A stretch of DNA of 64,000 bases from Blasia pusilla (GCA_050084515.1 CM114275.1:10230001-10294000), one strand, 5' to 3'; shown: positions 23,301 to 30,060, numbered from the stretch's first letter. Notes: generated from the letters alone by a model not told the origin. Translations and numbers: made by a program.

Positions 23301-26300
23301 CTATGCCCAGATAGGTGTATTTGGGCACACGGGGGATCTCTGGTTCGCCCCAGTACCAGTGTTGGTCTTGGTCCTCCTCCTTGCCATTGAATATCATCAC
23401 ACCGCACTTCAGTACATTTGCCTCCATGCCCCACATGTTACACCAGATTTTAGTCAGGGAGATCATCTCTTGGAGTTTCTCTCCTATTTCCTCTAGGCCA
23501 CCAAAGTCATCAGCAAACATGAAGGCAACAGATCTGTTGTCGCCCTCATGTTTGCTGGATGCCAAGTCCACTATCCTCCAGTTCCTCCAATAGGGAATTC
23601 AAGAGAATGTTGAAGAGGGTGGGGGAGAGCGGGCATCTTTGAATCACTCCTTGCTTGATGTCGGTCCCACTCTTCTGGCCATTCACCAGAACTCTACTCA
23701 TTGTGTTCTGGTACATCTTCTCCACCACCCTCCACATTTTCCCTCTGAGCCCCCCCTTCCACAAACTATAAGATAGCCCGCCAAGCCATACAGTGTCGTA
23801 TGCCTTCTTGAGGTCCAAGAAGAAGCAATAGGTAGGTTTCCCCTATTTTTTCCTACCCTGGATAATCTGACTGAAGGTGAAGATGTGATCAATGCATCCT
23901 CGGGCTTGCCGGAAACCAGCCTGACTTTCCTTGATGACAGAATTCTCCTCTAGGTACACAGAGATCCTATTGTTAAGTAAATGGCAGAGGAGCCTCCCGA
24001 CTACACTCAGAAATGTAATACCCCTGTAGTTTCCAGGGTCTTCTCGCCCACCCTTCTTGAAGAGGTTGACGATGACTCCCACCCACCACCTTTGTGGAAT
24101 GACTTCTGCCTGCCAGACCAGGTTGAAGAGACTCACTAGAGAACGAGCCATAGCAGCGTCGCCATACTTCAATAGCTCATTCACAAGCTCATCACCACCG
24201 CCTGCTTTGTGGTTTACAAGTCCTTTGATTGCTGTTCCCACCTCAGCCAGGGAGAACCAATCGTTATATAGGTTGCCCAGCTCAACCTCATCATCTACCT
24301 TCTCCGGTTGTATCTTTACAAAATCCTCCACCACCCTCTCGAAGTTCTGCTCCTCAAGGGATGTCCAAGGGGGCTTCCTTCCTAACTCCTTGTAATGGTC
24401 TTCCGACACATGTCGGATCTGTTTAGCGGTGGTCACCATCCCACCGTCTTTTCTCTTCAGGGCCTTTAGATCGTTTTGTCCCTGGCCTTGCTCAATTTCT
24501 GCACTTCCATCCAGAACTTTTTCTGATTCTCAGTGAAATTCTCATTGATGGATGAGTAGGTTGCTTCGTTCAATTTCTTCTTGTGCATGCGCACGAGAAG
24601 ACGGGTCTCCTTACGCAGGCCGACATATTCTGCCCACAAGGATGCATCGTCCTTGGCACATGCTACATACGTTTCACTTCGTTTGACAATGGCTGCCTTG
24701 AGTTCCAATGGCCACCATTTGACAGCTCTGCCACAGATTATCAATTTCCTGCCCACAATCTCAGCAGCATCTGTCACTCCATGCTCCCCACCATGCCAGC
24801 ACCATGTCCACAGTTGTTCTTGTGAACCTAAAGGTCTTGACGGTAGATTCAATGAAAGTGTCAAATGCCAAGAGATTTTCTTCCAGCTTGCCAACGTACA
24901 CCTTGTTTCCCTCATCTTGGAAGTCCTCTATCCTCCATTTCTTGATCACTCTCTTCACTGCTTTGGTCGAGCATGCTGGCAGAGCAAGATGTAAGAATCC
25001 TGCATAGTAGATCGCTCGGTATTCATGAAGTTGCGGAAATGCCGAGTCCCAAACTTCAGAAGTAAAAAGGGAGGCTGGAATGACCATGGGTTTGAAGAGT
25101 TGAAATTTTTTGTGGTGCTTGCGTCGTTACCATTCTCTTGCAATTGGATTCCAGCAGGTGAACACATCTCAACCCAGCATTAGCTCCTGTGCCAGCAAAG
25201 TTCTCCAAAGGTTTTTGGGTTTGAGCATTATCCTGAAGTAGATGTCCTCATCCATGATCTGTACAACTTCTCTCCGTGCACCTTGTCCACAGGTGGAAGT
25301 TTGTAACTGCGAGGCTGCTGGGAATCAAGAACCGACGATTACTATCTTAGCTTTTTGCAGATTGTCTTCCATTCCGGATCTATTGTAGAATCCCCACAGT
25401 GCACACTCATAGAGACGATAGCTTGGCCAGGAATCTAGGTGAATAAGCAAGGTCTGACTGCCTCGTTGGGTTTTATTCAATTGTTGTCCATGTACACATT
25501 GTGAATTTACAGACTGATAGTGACACTGTGGAACCATTTCTACTTTCCTGGCAGTTCCATTACTAGTAGACCTCTTATTTGTAATTCATAGTTGACTTCA
25601 GTCTGTCTGGAAGTGTCAGTTCTCAGAACATTATGGTGTTGAATATCCCACAATCGCTTTTTAAAAGAGAGGATAATTACCAATCTGACCACAGGTGAGG
25701 GAACCAGTGGGCCCACTATGTGTGAGATGCTCCACGAATACTTAACCTTGTGGCATCCAAGGCAACAGCTGCAAAAGCCTCTTGAACAAGTCTATGTGTA
25801 AGAGAGGGTTTGAGGTGAGGTTCTGTGTTTCGTTGAATGCCTCACGCCAAAGAAGGCCTACTGGAGCTATTGTCTTGGATCCAGCTGTGAAGGCACATAT
25901 TTTTTAACATAGTATCAAAATAGTTAGCTTTTTACTCTTCTAGATTACCTAAGGTTCCTGTGCTAAGTCAAGGTGAGCATATTGTTGGTTGCTCCCAGTT
26001 TTGATCTGTCAGGATTTGATGTTGGATTGAGCAGAACGACAAGCCTTCCAACATACGCCCTGGATCTCTACAACCTATAGGAACGGATTTGCTTGCGGTG
26101 TTACGGGAAGCAGCACGGTCTGATGATCTCCCATTCTTGAGGACCAATTATACTCGCTTTGACAAGATGGAATCTGTGTACTTCGATATCTTGGTAAGGT
26201 AATTCAAACCTTCATGGATTTTCTCTGCTAATGGCCAGTGTTTTCTTGGCAACTCTTGAATAAGTCTGTAATTGCACTAAACAAAATTCTGTGTCGAATG

Positions 26301-29300
26301 AATTCAGGGACGATGGATGGTCACATATTCTCAAGCTACTGCCCAAAATCTTCACATTTCAGTCATAACCCAGGGCCTCATTCTTCTGATGAGTTCTATG
26401 TATCTATCAGGACATTCAGCCTTCATTGAGTTTGGCTTGGCCCTTGTGACTTTAGCTTTGACTTGGTTCTCTGCAGTTTCTTATGTTTTGATTGTGTCTG
26501 TATTACTTCCTTATGTGAGTCCCTTCCCTATTCCTTATATTGCACACCCATGGTTAGTGGTTGGGCTTTTCGGAGCTCCTGCTGTCTTTGGTGCCCTCCT
26601 TGGTCATTCAGTTGGGCGTGGGATCCTCACCAAGTACTTAACTAAGAATCTGAGAAAGAGTCTTAGTAAAGATGGTGAAGGAGTCCTTCAACAGCATGCG
26701 GAATGGCATGCCGAAAGATGGCTGTTCAAAGCTGGTATCATGCAGTGGATTGTAGTTCTGGCCTTGGGCACATGGATTGGTGCAGGTTCAGCATACATAG
26801 CACTCTTTTGGACAATCCCTCCTGCGGTTGTATGTAAGTCTAATTCATATCCAACACCCATATTCATCACAGTGTTTGTGACCTAAGATACTTGAATTGG
26901 ATGGTTTTTTAGGACTAACGAGTTGGTTTAGAGTGTCACTTGTTTAGATTTGTCGAACCTCCTCAATTCGATTCTTTGGTATCTAAAAGTAAGATTTTGG
27001 AGTTTTATTAGCAAGACCTGTGCTAATTATCTTGACTAATTTCTATTTGGTGAATCAATCTTTTAAAAGAGGAAAAAATGAGTGATTGAAGTAGTAGTGC
27101 TGGATGTGCTGAATGTGCAAGGATGCTTTCTGAATATTAAATGTTGTTGCAGATGGTTTGATGGAAGCTCAATTTTCTCCCAAACAAAGTCTGAGAGGTT
27201 TACAGAGGACAACACTCTGGCTCAGTATGGCAGCTGGTGTAATTGTTAGTGCTGTCCCAGTGATTCGCCTCACTGCGGTACTTATTGGAAATTTAGTGAG
27301 GTTTGATAGGTATGTCTCCAATGGTTGTATCTCCAACCATTGATGTAGTTGTGCTGTCACTGTTTGCCATGGGAAATCACGTGGGATCTGGAGACTCCAA
27401 ATCAAGTAACTATGATAGGCACTTGGCCACCATCTACAATGGTGTAGTTGGTATGATGGTTATTTTATCCTTTGAGCTTGAATGAACAAGGATTTTATCA
27501 GCAGCATACGTAGGTCACCTTTGAGAATGGTCATTGTGGTAGACTGCTGAGAAAGCTGACCGAGTTGTATTTCCTGCCTGCACAGAAATCCCGGCAGTGT
27601 TCCATTATGGACTGGTAATGCACTTACTGGAGTGCTGGTTGCTGGATATGCATGTCTGATGCTGGTCTATCTGCTGCCATATGCCCACCGCTCAGGTATT
27701 CTGAAGATAGTTATGTTTGGACGTAAGGTTAGATTGGACGGCATATACTTCAAGAATCTATTATTCACTCAACAGACATGCTAGAGAAGACAACGTGGAA
27801 CCAAGATAAAGGCTCTGTCTTGGAGGGGTAGCCTCAGGACAAGCTAGTTCTTCCAAAAGTGAGTGGGGTGCAATGAGATTGTATTTTCTTGTGGGATATT
27901 GTTAGGGCTTTGTAGGCTTAGAGCCCACGTCCTTTCAGAATGGAAAATGAAAGAGGGATGCGGTTAGATGACATGAACTACAAAGCCCCGATTAGGGTTC
28001 ACCCAGAGAGATTAGAGTAGAGACTGTACTCATTAAGTAATGCCTGTTGTAGCCATGCGACCATAGACCCCGTGGTGATTGGAGTAGAGAGTAGGGAATA
28101 GGGGTGGAATCGAACCAACGTTCAGCAGATGTTTTGACATTAATCACTTAATCACAAAGAAATACTTTGATCCTTTAGTCTTGGATACCAACAGGTCTGA
28201 TTGGGATCTGGACAAAATTACTGATTGAGGGTCTGTTTCTGTCGCAACAGATGGGCTGGTGTGGATTCTAGTGGGTTTGTCAGTCGCATTCTTTGCGACC
28301 CTGGTGTTGATAATTTCCCAAATATATCCAGCTTTCTCTGAACATGTCGGTAAGAGCATCAATGTAAGTAGCATCTCGAATCAGCTCATGGTCAAGCACC
28401 TTCATGTATCATGGGAGCTATGAAGTAGATCCTAACGTGTCTAAATGTGATGATAGTCCCTTCCTGTAAAAAAAGAAGAAGAAGCGGAGAGTAGATCCTC
28501 TGCATAAAGAAGTGTGTGGAGATGAGTTAGTTGTTCGGGAAGATTATTCTCGTTTTGTATGGGACTACCATCCCAAAACTTCAATCTACAGCCCTCCTCC
28601 TTACTCAAAGGTGGGTAAATTTGGAGGTTTGGCTCTCATAAGTATGTTTGCCTAACAGGATCTTCTTTGGTCTCAGGTTGTGTATGTCATTGATACAAAA
28701 GTAGCACATGGCAATGCTGGAAGTCCTCGTCACTATATATCAGTTTCTGGTACAAGTCCTGGCACATTTGGGAAAGAGTTTGCGTTTCTGGATGAAGAGA
28801 AGTTCATCTGTGGCCAGTACCCCACTGACTTTGTGAGCCATCATGTTAAGTATGGTTGTGAGAAGTCCTTGGCGGAGGATAAAGCATTGTCTAAAAGACG
28901 ACCTACGTTGAAGATTGAGAAAGATAAGTTTCGAAATGAGCAAAGAGTGACAATGGTCAGATTCAATAGTGGCTCATCACAGAGGTGGAATCTGGCAATC
29001 AACTCAACTGCAGTAGAAGGATTTAAGCTCGAGTCATTTTCGGTCGAAAAAGGTCGAAAAGGTAAAAGCTGACTCTGCCCTTTTAAAAGTTTTGCTTTCA
29101 TCTGCGTCAGTCCAAAATGTCAGGGGTGCACTATCGCGACTCCACAATATTGAATTCTCTTTTCCGTTACAGCTTCATGACGACTACATGAAATCTACGA
29201 TATCAAGCACAACTGGCGTCAGGGCTCTCGGGTGGATTTAATCATCATTTTCCTTCATTTAAAAGTTTTCTACTGAAGGCACTCTTCCCTCGCACCCTCG

Positions 29301-29959
29301 GAGGCTTTACCTCTTGAATTGTGACGTACTAATGTAAGTTCTCATGCAGTTAGAAGGGTCAGACCTACACATACTCTGCACAACGTTCTTAAATCTTATG
29401 TCGAAAAGGTCTGGGGCAGCATATCCAAAGGGTTATCAGATGCAGGAGTGCCCCTGATAAAGAAAGGTGATTGGCTCGAGATGCCAGTAGACCAAGACCT
29501 GATTATTGCTCTCAACTGGCGTCGATGGGCGAAGATTATTGTGAAACAAGTTGAGCTTGGAGAACGTCTCATTCTTGGTTTGGAATGACTTGTTTACTTC
29601 ACTGTGTACTCAACTAACATCGCTAGTGTTTTCGTGCTTCTGTGATATGTGAAGGAGATATTCTGGTACCTGGAGGCCATATCACTGGAGTGGACGGCTG
29701 GCACAATGTGCAATACGTGAGCGGTGCGAATGGTCCAAATGATTTTCAGCTTACGCTGTTCTGGCACCCTAGCTTCAAAGAGGAAGCATCTGGCAAATGG
29801 GGCAGCGATACCTTAATCCTAAAACTAAGGACTGACGTCGATCTCAAAACCACTCAGGTAGATAGAGTGCTGAGGAAGATGCCCAACTGGTGTGTTCTCT
29901 TCGGCAAGTCCACCTCTCCATACCTTCTCGCGTATCTAGCCGAGCTCAAAGTTCATTGA
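1999..29959 (+). CDS. ERMP1: ERMP1-like ER zinc metallopeptidase (family M28), 13 exons
   Basis: Exons: 1999-2337, 19102-19340, 19465-19621, 19784-19861, 20002-20076, 21345-21464, 26035-26193, 26308-26833, 27153-27309, 27586-27695, 28251-28363, 28677-29061, 29655-29959. All introns are GT-AG and the phases agree, giving 920 residues, close to human and Arabidopsis homologues (about 870-910). Residues 1-50 are cytosolic and basic, and a membrane anchor follows at about 48-67. The M28 domain lies at about 95-340 with H186 and D188 (HID), D198 (GAGDC), E232/E233 (GEEEG), E259 (VEAMG) and H334 (YHTK), so the two-zinc site is intact. About eight membrane segments follow (400-690), then a lumenal C-terminal domain ending GKSTSPYLLAYLAELKVH. 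ERMP1 family members are polytopic ER exopeptidases; the substrate here is unknown. The ATG at 1999 has A at -3 and G at +4. Intron 1 is 16.8 kb of nested retrotransposons. Confidence 0.93.
2338..2668 (+). other. start of ERMP1 intron 1, unique sequence
   Basis: These are 331 bases of intron between exon 1 and the first retrotransposon sequence. I see no feature beyond the GTATCC donor. Confidence 0.6.
2669..2977 (-). repeat. element-1 3' segment (truncated LTR, PPT, 3' leader), left copy
   Basis: This segment is about 90% alike by eye to 8248-8553 plus 18507-18515. It holds the start of the LTR (ends 2773, element-strand TGTTGTGAC), a purine-rich AAGGGGCAGGAC just before it as the likely PPT, and about 200 bases of 3' leader that join broken pol at 2978. 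Confidence 0.7.
2978..5025 (-). pseudogene. element 1 pol, integrase C-half to RT (broken)
   Basis: Frames at 4774-5025 encode the integrase end (YWGEALNTAVYLQNRTP, GRKPDLTHL). 4132-4482 is a proline- and serine-rich linker. 2978-3866 encodes RT with [33 protein letters not shown] and ALYVEDNILV, followed by SLIWASICTRPGLAFVVS and YSDADWAGEFDSRKS. Several frameshifts separate them. The catalytic YVDD box reads YVED. RNase H is cut off at 2978, where the 3' leader segment begins. Copia pol normally continues about 150 residues further. Confidence 0.85.
5031..5658 (+). mobile_element. solo LTR of the element-2 family, inside element 1
   Basis: This 628-base sequence is the reverse complement of both LTRs of element 2 and has the same length. 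It is flanked by the direct repeat CCTTA (5026-5030 and 5659-5663). It begins TGTTGAAATTGC and ends TTTCTTTTA. It splits the element-1 integrase gene between the second catalytic Asp region and the PQQ motif. A solo LTR arises by recombination between the two LTRs of a full insertion. Confidence 0.93.
5664..6546 (-). pseudogene. element 1 protease and integrase N-half
   Basis: 5953-6546 encodes the aspartic protease (WYVDTGATRQM, the DTG active site) and the integrase zinc region start (DMWHSHLGHINVQRMKAL). The second Cys pair of the zinc site is lost in a frame break. 5664-5974 continues the integrase core with HSDLSVPMKTP, FTVVNLLKHKSHAF and LRTDNGGEYKSGEF, carrying two of the three catalytic acids. 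The frame ends at the solo LTR. Confidence 0.85.
6612..7550 (-). pseudogene. element 1 gag (broken)
   Basis: 7152-7550 encodes the gag N-terminal part (FNEWRNQVMLDLMTDKNW). 6837-7136 encodes the middle (LRNQLFTMKMRKGDSIPKHI, LNESYEAFNTTMRNQ). A zinc knuckle CFYCQKQGHMAKDC lies at about 6612-6655, directly followed by a stop. At least two frame breaks separate the parts. Copia gag proteins coat the RNA, and the CX2CX4HX4C knuckle is diagnostic of them. Confidence 0.82.
7551..8052 (-). other. element 1 5' leader
   Basis: This is untranslated leader between the PBS and gag. It contains two imperfect copies of a block with AATTGGGT/AATTTGG motifs near 7555-7650. Short minus-strand frames here are not recognised. 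Confidence 0.45.
8053..8064 (-). other. element 1 primer-binding site
   Basis: On the minus strand it reads TGATATCAGAGC, one base from the canonical plant Copia PBS TGGTATCAGAGC, which is complementary to the 3' end of initiator tRNA-Met. It fixes the 5' LTR to its right. Confidence 0.72.
8065..8352 (-). repeat. element 1 5' LTR
   Basis: It lies between the PBS and the TGTTGTGAC start at 8352 (element strand). Only its right 105 bases have a counterpart in the truncated left LTR. The inner end (TTCTTACC on the element strand) lacks the usual CA. Confidence 0.6.
8248..8553 (-). repeat. second copy of the element-1 3' segment
   Basis: It repeats 2669-2977: LTR start, PPT and 3' leader, continuing after element 3 at 18507-18515. 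A 3' leader on the outer side of a 5' LTR means that two element copies share this LTR, or that the segment was duplicated. Confidence 0.7.
8554..8977 (-). repeat. element 3 3' LTR, part 1
   Basis: These are the first 424 bases (plus-strand order) of the 682-base LTR, matching 17820-18243. The LTR resumes at 14299 after element 2. The last five bases (GAATT, 8973-8977) are the element-2 target duplication. Confidence 0.92.
8978..9605 (-). repeat. element 2 3' LTR
   Basis: It matches 13666-14293 in the same orientation and 5031-5658 inverted. It ends at 9605 against the PPT. Confidence 0.93.
9613..11710 (-). pseudogene. element 2 RT and RNase H
   Basis: 10301-11710 is a 469-codon frame with linker, RT and the start of the connection: WKFVFK-type motif [70 protein letters not shown] and the catalytic IALYVDDLLLL. 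9813-10328 continues with PYQNAVGCIMYAMVATRPDL, RVMRYLKGT and RNase H YSDADWAGDLDNRQSTSAY, SKRQSTVALSTCEAEYMAL. 9613-9846 ends RNase H with YADNRGSIDLTKNP, KHIDIQHHFIRE and TEDMAADVFTKSL. The three frames overlap by short stretches, so two frameshifts break an otherwise complete polypeptide. Confidence 0.92.
11707..12726 (-). pseudogene. element 2 integrase
   Basis: This 339-codon frame holds the zinc region (WHRRLAHLGIQNMRKLQ, then FCEGCIEGKQ) and the core with HSDVCGPM, LRTDGGGEY and PEQNGAAERLNRT. Exactly 35 residues separate the second Asp from the Glu, so the DD35E triad is complete. It ends GKKPDLSHLKVFG before a frame change to the RT frame. Confidence 0.92.
12729..13645 (-). pseudogene. 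element 2 gag and protease
   Basis: Gag opens with ATG at 13645 (MDHWVSKKLDATNWRKWSFE), continues in another frame at 13336-13542 (ALVMNMGDSAIEMARDKPNA) and again at 12729-13187. The last frame has the zinc knuckle CKYCNMLNHTEEVC and the protease site WYIDSGATSHMSV. At least two frame changes split gag. Confidence 0.85.
13652..13665 (-). other. element 2 primer-binding site, half-tRNA type
   Basis: The plus strand reads GTGGGCCCATAACC, directly against the LTR at 13666. This is the anticodon arm of plant initiator tRNA-Met, not its 3' end. Confidence 0.75.
13666..14293 (-). repeat. element 2 5' LTR
   Basis: It is 628 bases and near-identical to 8978-9605. Element-strand ends are TG and TA. 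It abuts the PBS on its left and GAATT on its right. Confidence 0.93.
14299..14556 (-). repeat. element 3 3' LTR, part 2
   Basis: It continues the LTR interrupted at 8977 and matches 18244-18501. The PPT TAAGAGGGAG (element strand) follows at 14557-14566. Confidence 0.92.
14590..15621 (-). pseudogene. element 3 linker and truncated RT
   Basis: The 343-codon frame carries a charged linker, then [77 protein letters not shown] and the catalytic YIALYVDDLLVLGG. The frame ends about 25 residues later. The RT connection and all of RNase H are absent, and the PPT follows at once. A frame change near 15610 separates it from the integrase frame. Confidence 0.9.
15606..16919 (-). pseudogene. element 3 protease and integrase
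   Basis: The 437-codon frame begins inside the protease (GATSHVCYQEELFSDIKPA). It then holds the integrase zinc region (LWHCRLGHLSEHSIRAL, FCEACVQGKA), HSDVCGPMPVKS, LRSDGGGEY and SPHQNGVDERLNRT with a complete DD35E spacing, and GKKPDISRLKVFGCVGYAL. The frame is joined to gag by a one-base break at the protease active site (about 16903-16906). Confidence 0.9.
16856..17890 (-). pseudogene. element 3 gag, frame runs through PBS into the LTR
   Basis: The frame is 344 codons: LDGGNYREWSRTMMDILMLK, KLKSLNKESALTLAMQRWKT, LLLSSLPPRFDTMVTIFETW and the zinc knuckle CYICAEKGHLALNC. It stays open through the PBS, where the anticodon-complement ATG (17813-17815) is in frame, and on to an ATG at 17890 inside the LTR. 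Either could start translation. It ends in the protease motif WWVDS, where the frame is lost. Confidence 0.88.
17806..17819 (-). other. element 3 primer-binding site, half-tRNA type
   Basis: The plus strand reads GTGGGCCCATAACC, identical to the site in element 2 and adjacent to the LTR start at 17820. It matches the anticodon arm of plant initiator tRNA-Met. Confidence 0.75.
17820..18501 (-). repeat. element 3 5' LTR
   Basis: It is 682 bases. It begins TGAGAATATG and ends TTTCAACA on the plus strand, with ATAAA following. It is the uninterrupted reference for the split left LTR. Confidence 0.93.
18516..19101 (+). other. end of ERMP1 intron 1
   Basis: This is intron sequence between the retrotransposon nest and exon 2. 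Nothing else is recognised. The acceptor is preceded by a T-rich run (GTCTTGGCCTGTTCAG). Confidence 0.55.
19102..19340 (+). CDS. ERMP1: ERMP1 exon 2: first zinc-site histidine
   Basis: It encodes residues 114-193. It carries GGLFKGKSLIYANL, typical of plant ERMP1, and ILVSSHID with the zinc ligand H186 and D188. The acceptor AG is at 19100-19101. The donor GTAAGT begins at 19341 and splits codon 193 after two bases. Confidence 0.92.
19405..19445 (+). repeat. (TCTG)n microsatellite 20 bases before exon 3
   Basis: About ten TCTG units with two variant units lie in the 124-base intron 2, just upstream of the exon 3 acceptor. They may serve as its pyrimidine-rich tract. Confidence 0.85.
19465..19621 (+). 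CDS. ERMP1: ERMP1 exon 3: bridging Asp and catalytic Glu
   Basis: It encodes residues 193-245. GAGDCSSC supplies the bridging D198. IFLFNTGEEEGLLGAH supplies the catalytic and ligand glutamates E232/E233. The acceptor CCAG ends at 19464. A second AG five bases downstream would break the frame, so this one is chosen. Confidence 0.93.
19784..19861 (+). CDS. ERMP1: ERMP1 exon 4
   Basis: This 26-codon phase-0 exon begins HPWSPMLRVAIDVEAMG and carries ligand E259 in the conserved VEAMGTGGK block. CTCCAG precedes it and GTACGC follows it. Confidence 0.92.
20002..20076 (+). CDS. ERMP1: ERMP1 exon 5
   Basis: This 25-codon phase-0 exon (AGPSKWLLELYAKVAKYPSG, then QVIAQ) matches the family block just after the zinc-site glutamate. 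Confidence 0.92.
20077..21344 (+). other. ERMP1 intron 5, AT-rich, no feature
   Basis: This is a 1.27-kb intron, strongly AT-rich from about 20500 to 21180. No coding or repeat structure is recognised. Confidence 0.55.
21345..21464 (+). CDS. ERMP1: ERMP1 exon 6: last zinc-site histidine
   Basis: This 40-codon phase-0 exon contains KSATDYQVF, the conserved GLSGLDFAH and AVYHTK, whose H334 is the last zinc ligand of the M28 site. Confidence 0.92.
22175..23171 (-). pseudogene. LINE C-terminal region with zinc motif
   Basis: 22887-23171 (RPSLEYGAAVWDANTKQ, LEAVQLKAFRGMM) is the typical post-RT region. 22175-22702 contains CALCDHGDETSSHYLVSC, a CX2CX8HX4C motif like the zinc-binding domain that ends many plant LINE ORF2 proteins. 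The two lie in different frames. Confidence 0.8.
23095..24439 (-). pseudogene. LINE reverse transcriptase core
   Basis: 23843-24439 carries AIKGLVNHKAGGGDELVNEL, DPGNYRGITFLSVVGRLLC and ESQAGFRQARGCIDHIFT. 23546-23818 carries MDLKKAYDTVW with the first catalytic Asp, and GVIQRCPLSPTLFNILLNSL. 23095-23571 carries AFMFADDFGG, the FADD catalytic box, then YTYLGIEFSED. These are the ordered RT motifs of plant LINEs. Frame changes at about 23560 and 23830 break the enzyme. Confidence 0.88.
24466..25087 (-). pseudogene. LINE ORF2 linker upstream of RT
   Basis: Two overlapping frames (24761-25087 and 24466-24915) encode VKRVIKKWRIEDFQDEGNKV and KKLNEATYSSINENFTENQK. This charged helical region normally lies between endonuclease and RT in LINE ORF2. 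The endonuclease itself is missing. Confidence 0.65.
25101..26034 (+). other. ERMP1 intron 6, right part
   Basis: This is intron between the LINE and exon 7. No further coding or repeat feature is recognised. Confidence 0.5.
26035..26193 (+). CDS. ERMP1: ERMP1 exon 7
   Basis: This 53-codon phase-0 exon starts NDK, continuing YHTK from exon 6 as in other plant ERMP1 proteins, then RPGSLQPIGTDLLAVLREA and SVYFDIL. It lies 4.6 kb after exon 6 because a LINE occupies the intron. Confidence 0.9.
26308..26833 (+). CDS. ERMP1: ERMP1 exon 8: main membrane block
   Basis: It encodes residues 390-565 with about four hydrophobic segments. The conserved HPWLVVGLFGAPAVFGALLG and AERWLFKAGIMQWIVVLALG lie here. 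The donor TGTAAGT leaves phase 1, and the split tyrosine codon is completed by exon 9. Confidence 0.92.
27153..27309 (+). CDS. ERMP1: ERMP1 exon 9
   Basis: It encodes residues 565-617: YGLMEAQFSPKQSLRG, a membrane segment, then LIGNLVRFDR. It enters in phase 1 and leaves in phase 2, both matching its neighbours. Confidence 0.91.
27586..27695 (+). CDS. ERMP1: ERMP1 exon 10
   Basis: It encodes residues 617-654, NPGSVPLWTGNAL followed by a hydrophobic segment ending LPYAHRSG. It aligns with the RFDSNPGG block of plant ERMP1. It leaves in phase 1. Confidence 0.9.
28018..28047 (-). repeat. fragment shared with the LINE 3' end
   Basis: AGAGACTGTACTCATTAAGT and the following bases match 22153-22180 with one mismatch over about 27 bases. 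In the LINE this stretch covers the ORF2 stop. It may be a second, heavily truncated LINE 3' end in intron 10, but the short length leaves chance possible. Confidence 0.35.
28251..28363 (+). CDS. ERMP1: ERMP1 exon 11: last membrane segment
   Basis: It encodes residues 654-691 with a long hydrophobic run and QIYPAFSEHVGKSIN. The chosen donor AAT|GTAAGT gives the junction SIN-VVYVID, which matches the family's VNVVHVVD. A competing GT at 28350 would delete GKSIN. Confidence 0.88.
28476..28610 (+). other. candidate 45-codon cassette exon in ERMP1 intron 11
   Basis: It is open in one frame for exactly 45 codons, phase 0 at both ends, between an AG (28474-28475) and the donor AAG|GTGGGT (28611). 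It would insert KKKRRVDPLHKEVCGDELVV and 25 more residues between GKSIN and VVYVID. Family members join those directly, so it is either an optional exon or a chance frame. The polypyrimidine tract is weak. CCTAAC about 45 bases upstream could be the branch point. Confidence 0.3.
28677..29061 (+). CDS. ERMP1: ERMP1 exon 12: lumenal domain
   Basis: It encodes residues 692-820: VVYVIDTK, SVSGTSPGTFGKEF, KYGCEK and NSGSSQRWNLAIN, all in family order. The proposed donor at 29062 leaves phase 1. Without splicing, the frame ends at TGA a few codons later. Confidence 0.87.
29350..29577 (+). other. candidate 76-codon exon in ERMP1 intron 12
   Basis: This segment has phase 1 at both ends, is 228 bases long and lies in the only phase that fits exons 12 and 13. 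The acceptor is CTCATGCAG with TACTAAT, a near-perfect branch point, about 20 bases upstream. The product reads like protein (HTLHNVLKSYVEKVWGSISK, DWLEMPVDQDLIIALNWRRW). If the donor at 29578 (GTTTGG) is not used, the frame ends at TGA 29586-29588, giving an alternative C-terminus. The sequence is not in the ERMP1 homologues I know. Confidence 0.4.
29655..29959 (+). CDS. ERMP1: ERMP1 exon 13: C-terminus and stop
   Basis: It encodes residues 820-920: DGWHNVQYVSG, LILKLRTDVDLKTTQVDRVL, and the conserved end FGKSTSPYLLAYLAELKVH before TGA. It enters in phase 1, matching exon 12. Confidence 0.9.
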
Positions 29960-29971
29960 TTGCAAGTGAGC

Positions 29972-30060
29972 GATCAAATGCGACGTTCCTGGCCCGTAGC
30001 GTTTATGGAGAATCATAAAGATCAAATACGATGTGCCAGGCTCTTAGCGTTTACGGAGAA
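29972..30060 (+). repeat. 48-bp tandem duplication after the ERMP1 stop
   Basis: Two imperfect 48-base copies (starting 29972 and 30020, each GATCAAAT... TAGCGTTTA(T/C)GGAGAA) begin 13 bases after the stop codon, in the presumed 3' UTR. Confidence 0.75.

Larger units (their letters stand above)
22160..25100 (-). mobile_element. non-LTR retrotransposon (LINE), 5'-truncated, antisense
   Basis: Broken minus-strand frames from 25087 down to 22175 read in order: linker after the endonuclease, RT, thumb, and a C-terminal zinc motif. No endonuclease domain or poly-A tail was identified, so the 5' end is probably truncated near 25100. The stop codon lies at 22172-22174. It sits in intron 6 of ERMP1, antisense to the gene. 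At least six frames show it is dead. Confidence 0.85.

Noticed and set aside
22234-24994. Many plus-strand frames of 60-140 codons across the LINE
   Set aside because: They are antisense shadows of the LINE ORF2 remnant.
29203-29241. Further exon after the strong acceptor TCTTTTCCGTTACAG (29172)
   Set aside because: In the phase required after exon 12 the frame stops at the third codon. In phase 0 it is open only to TAA near 29240 and fits neither neighbour.
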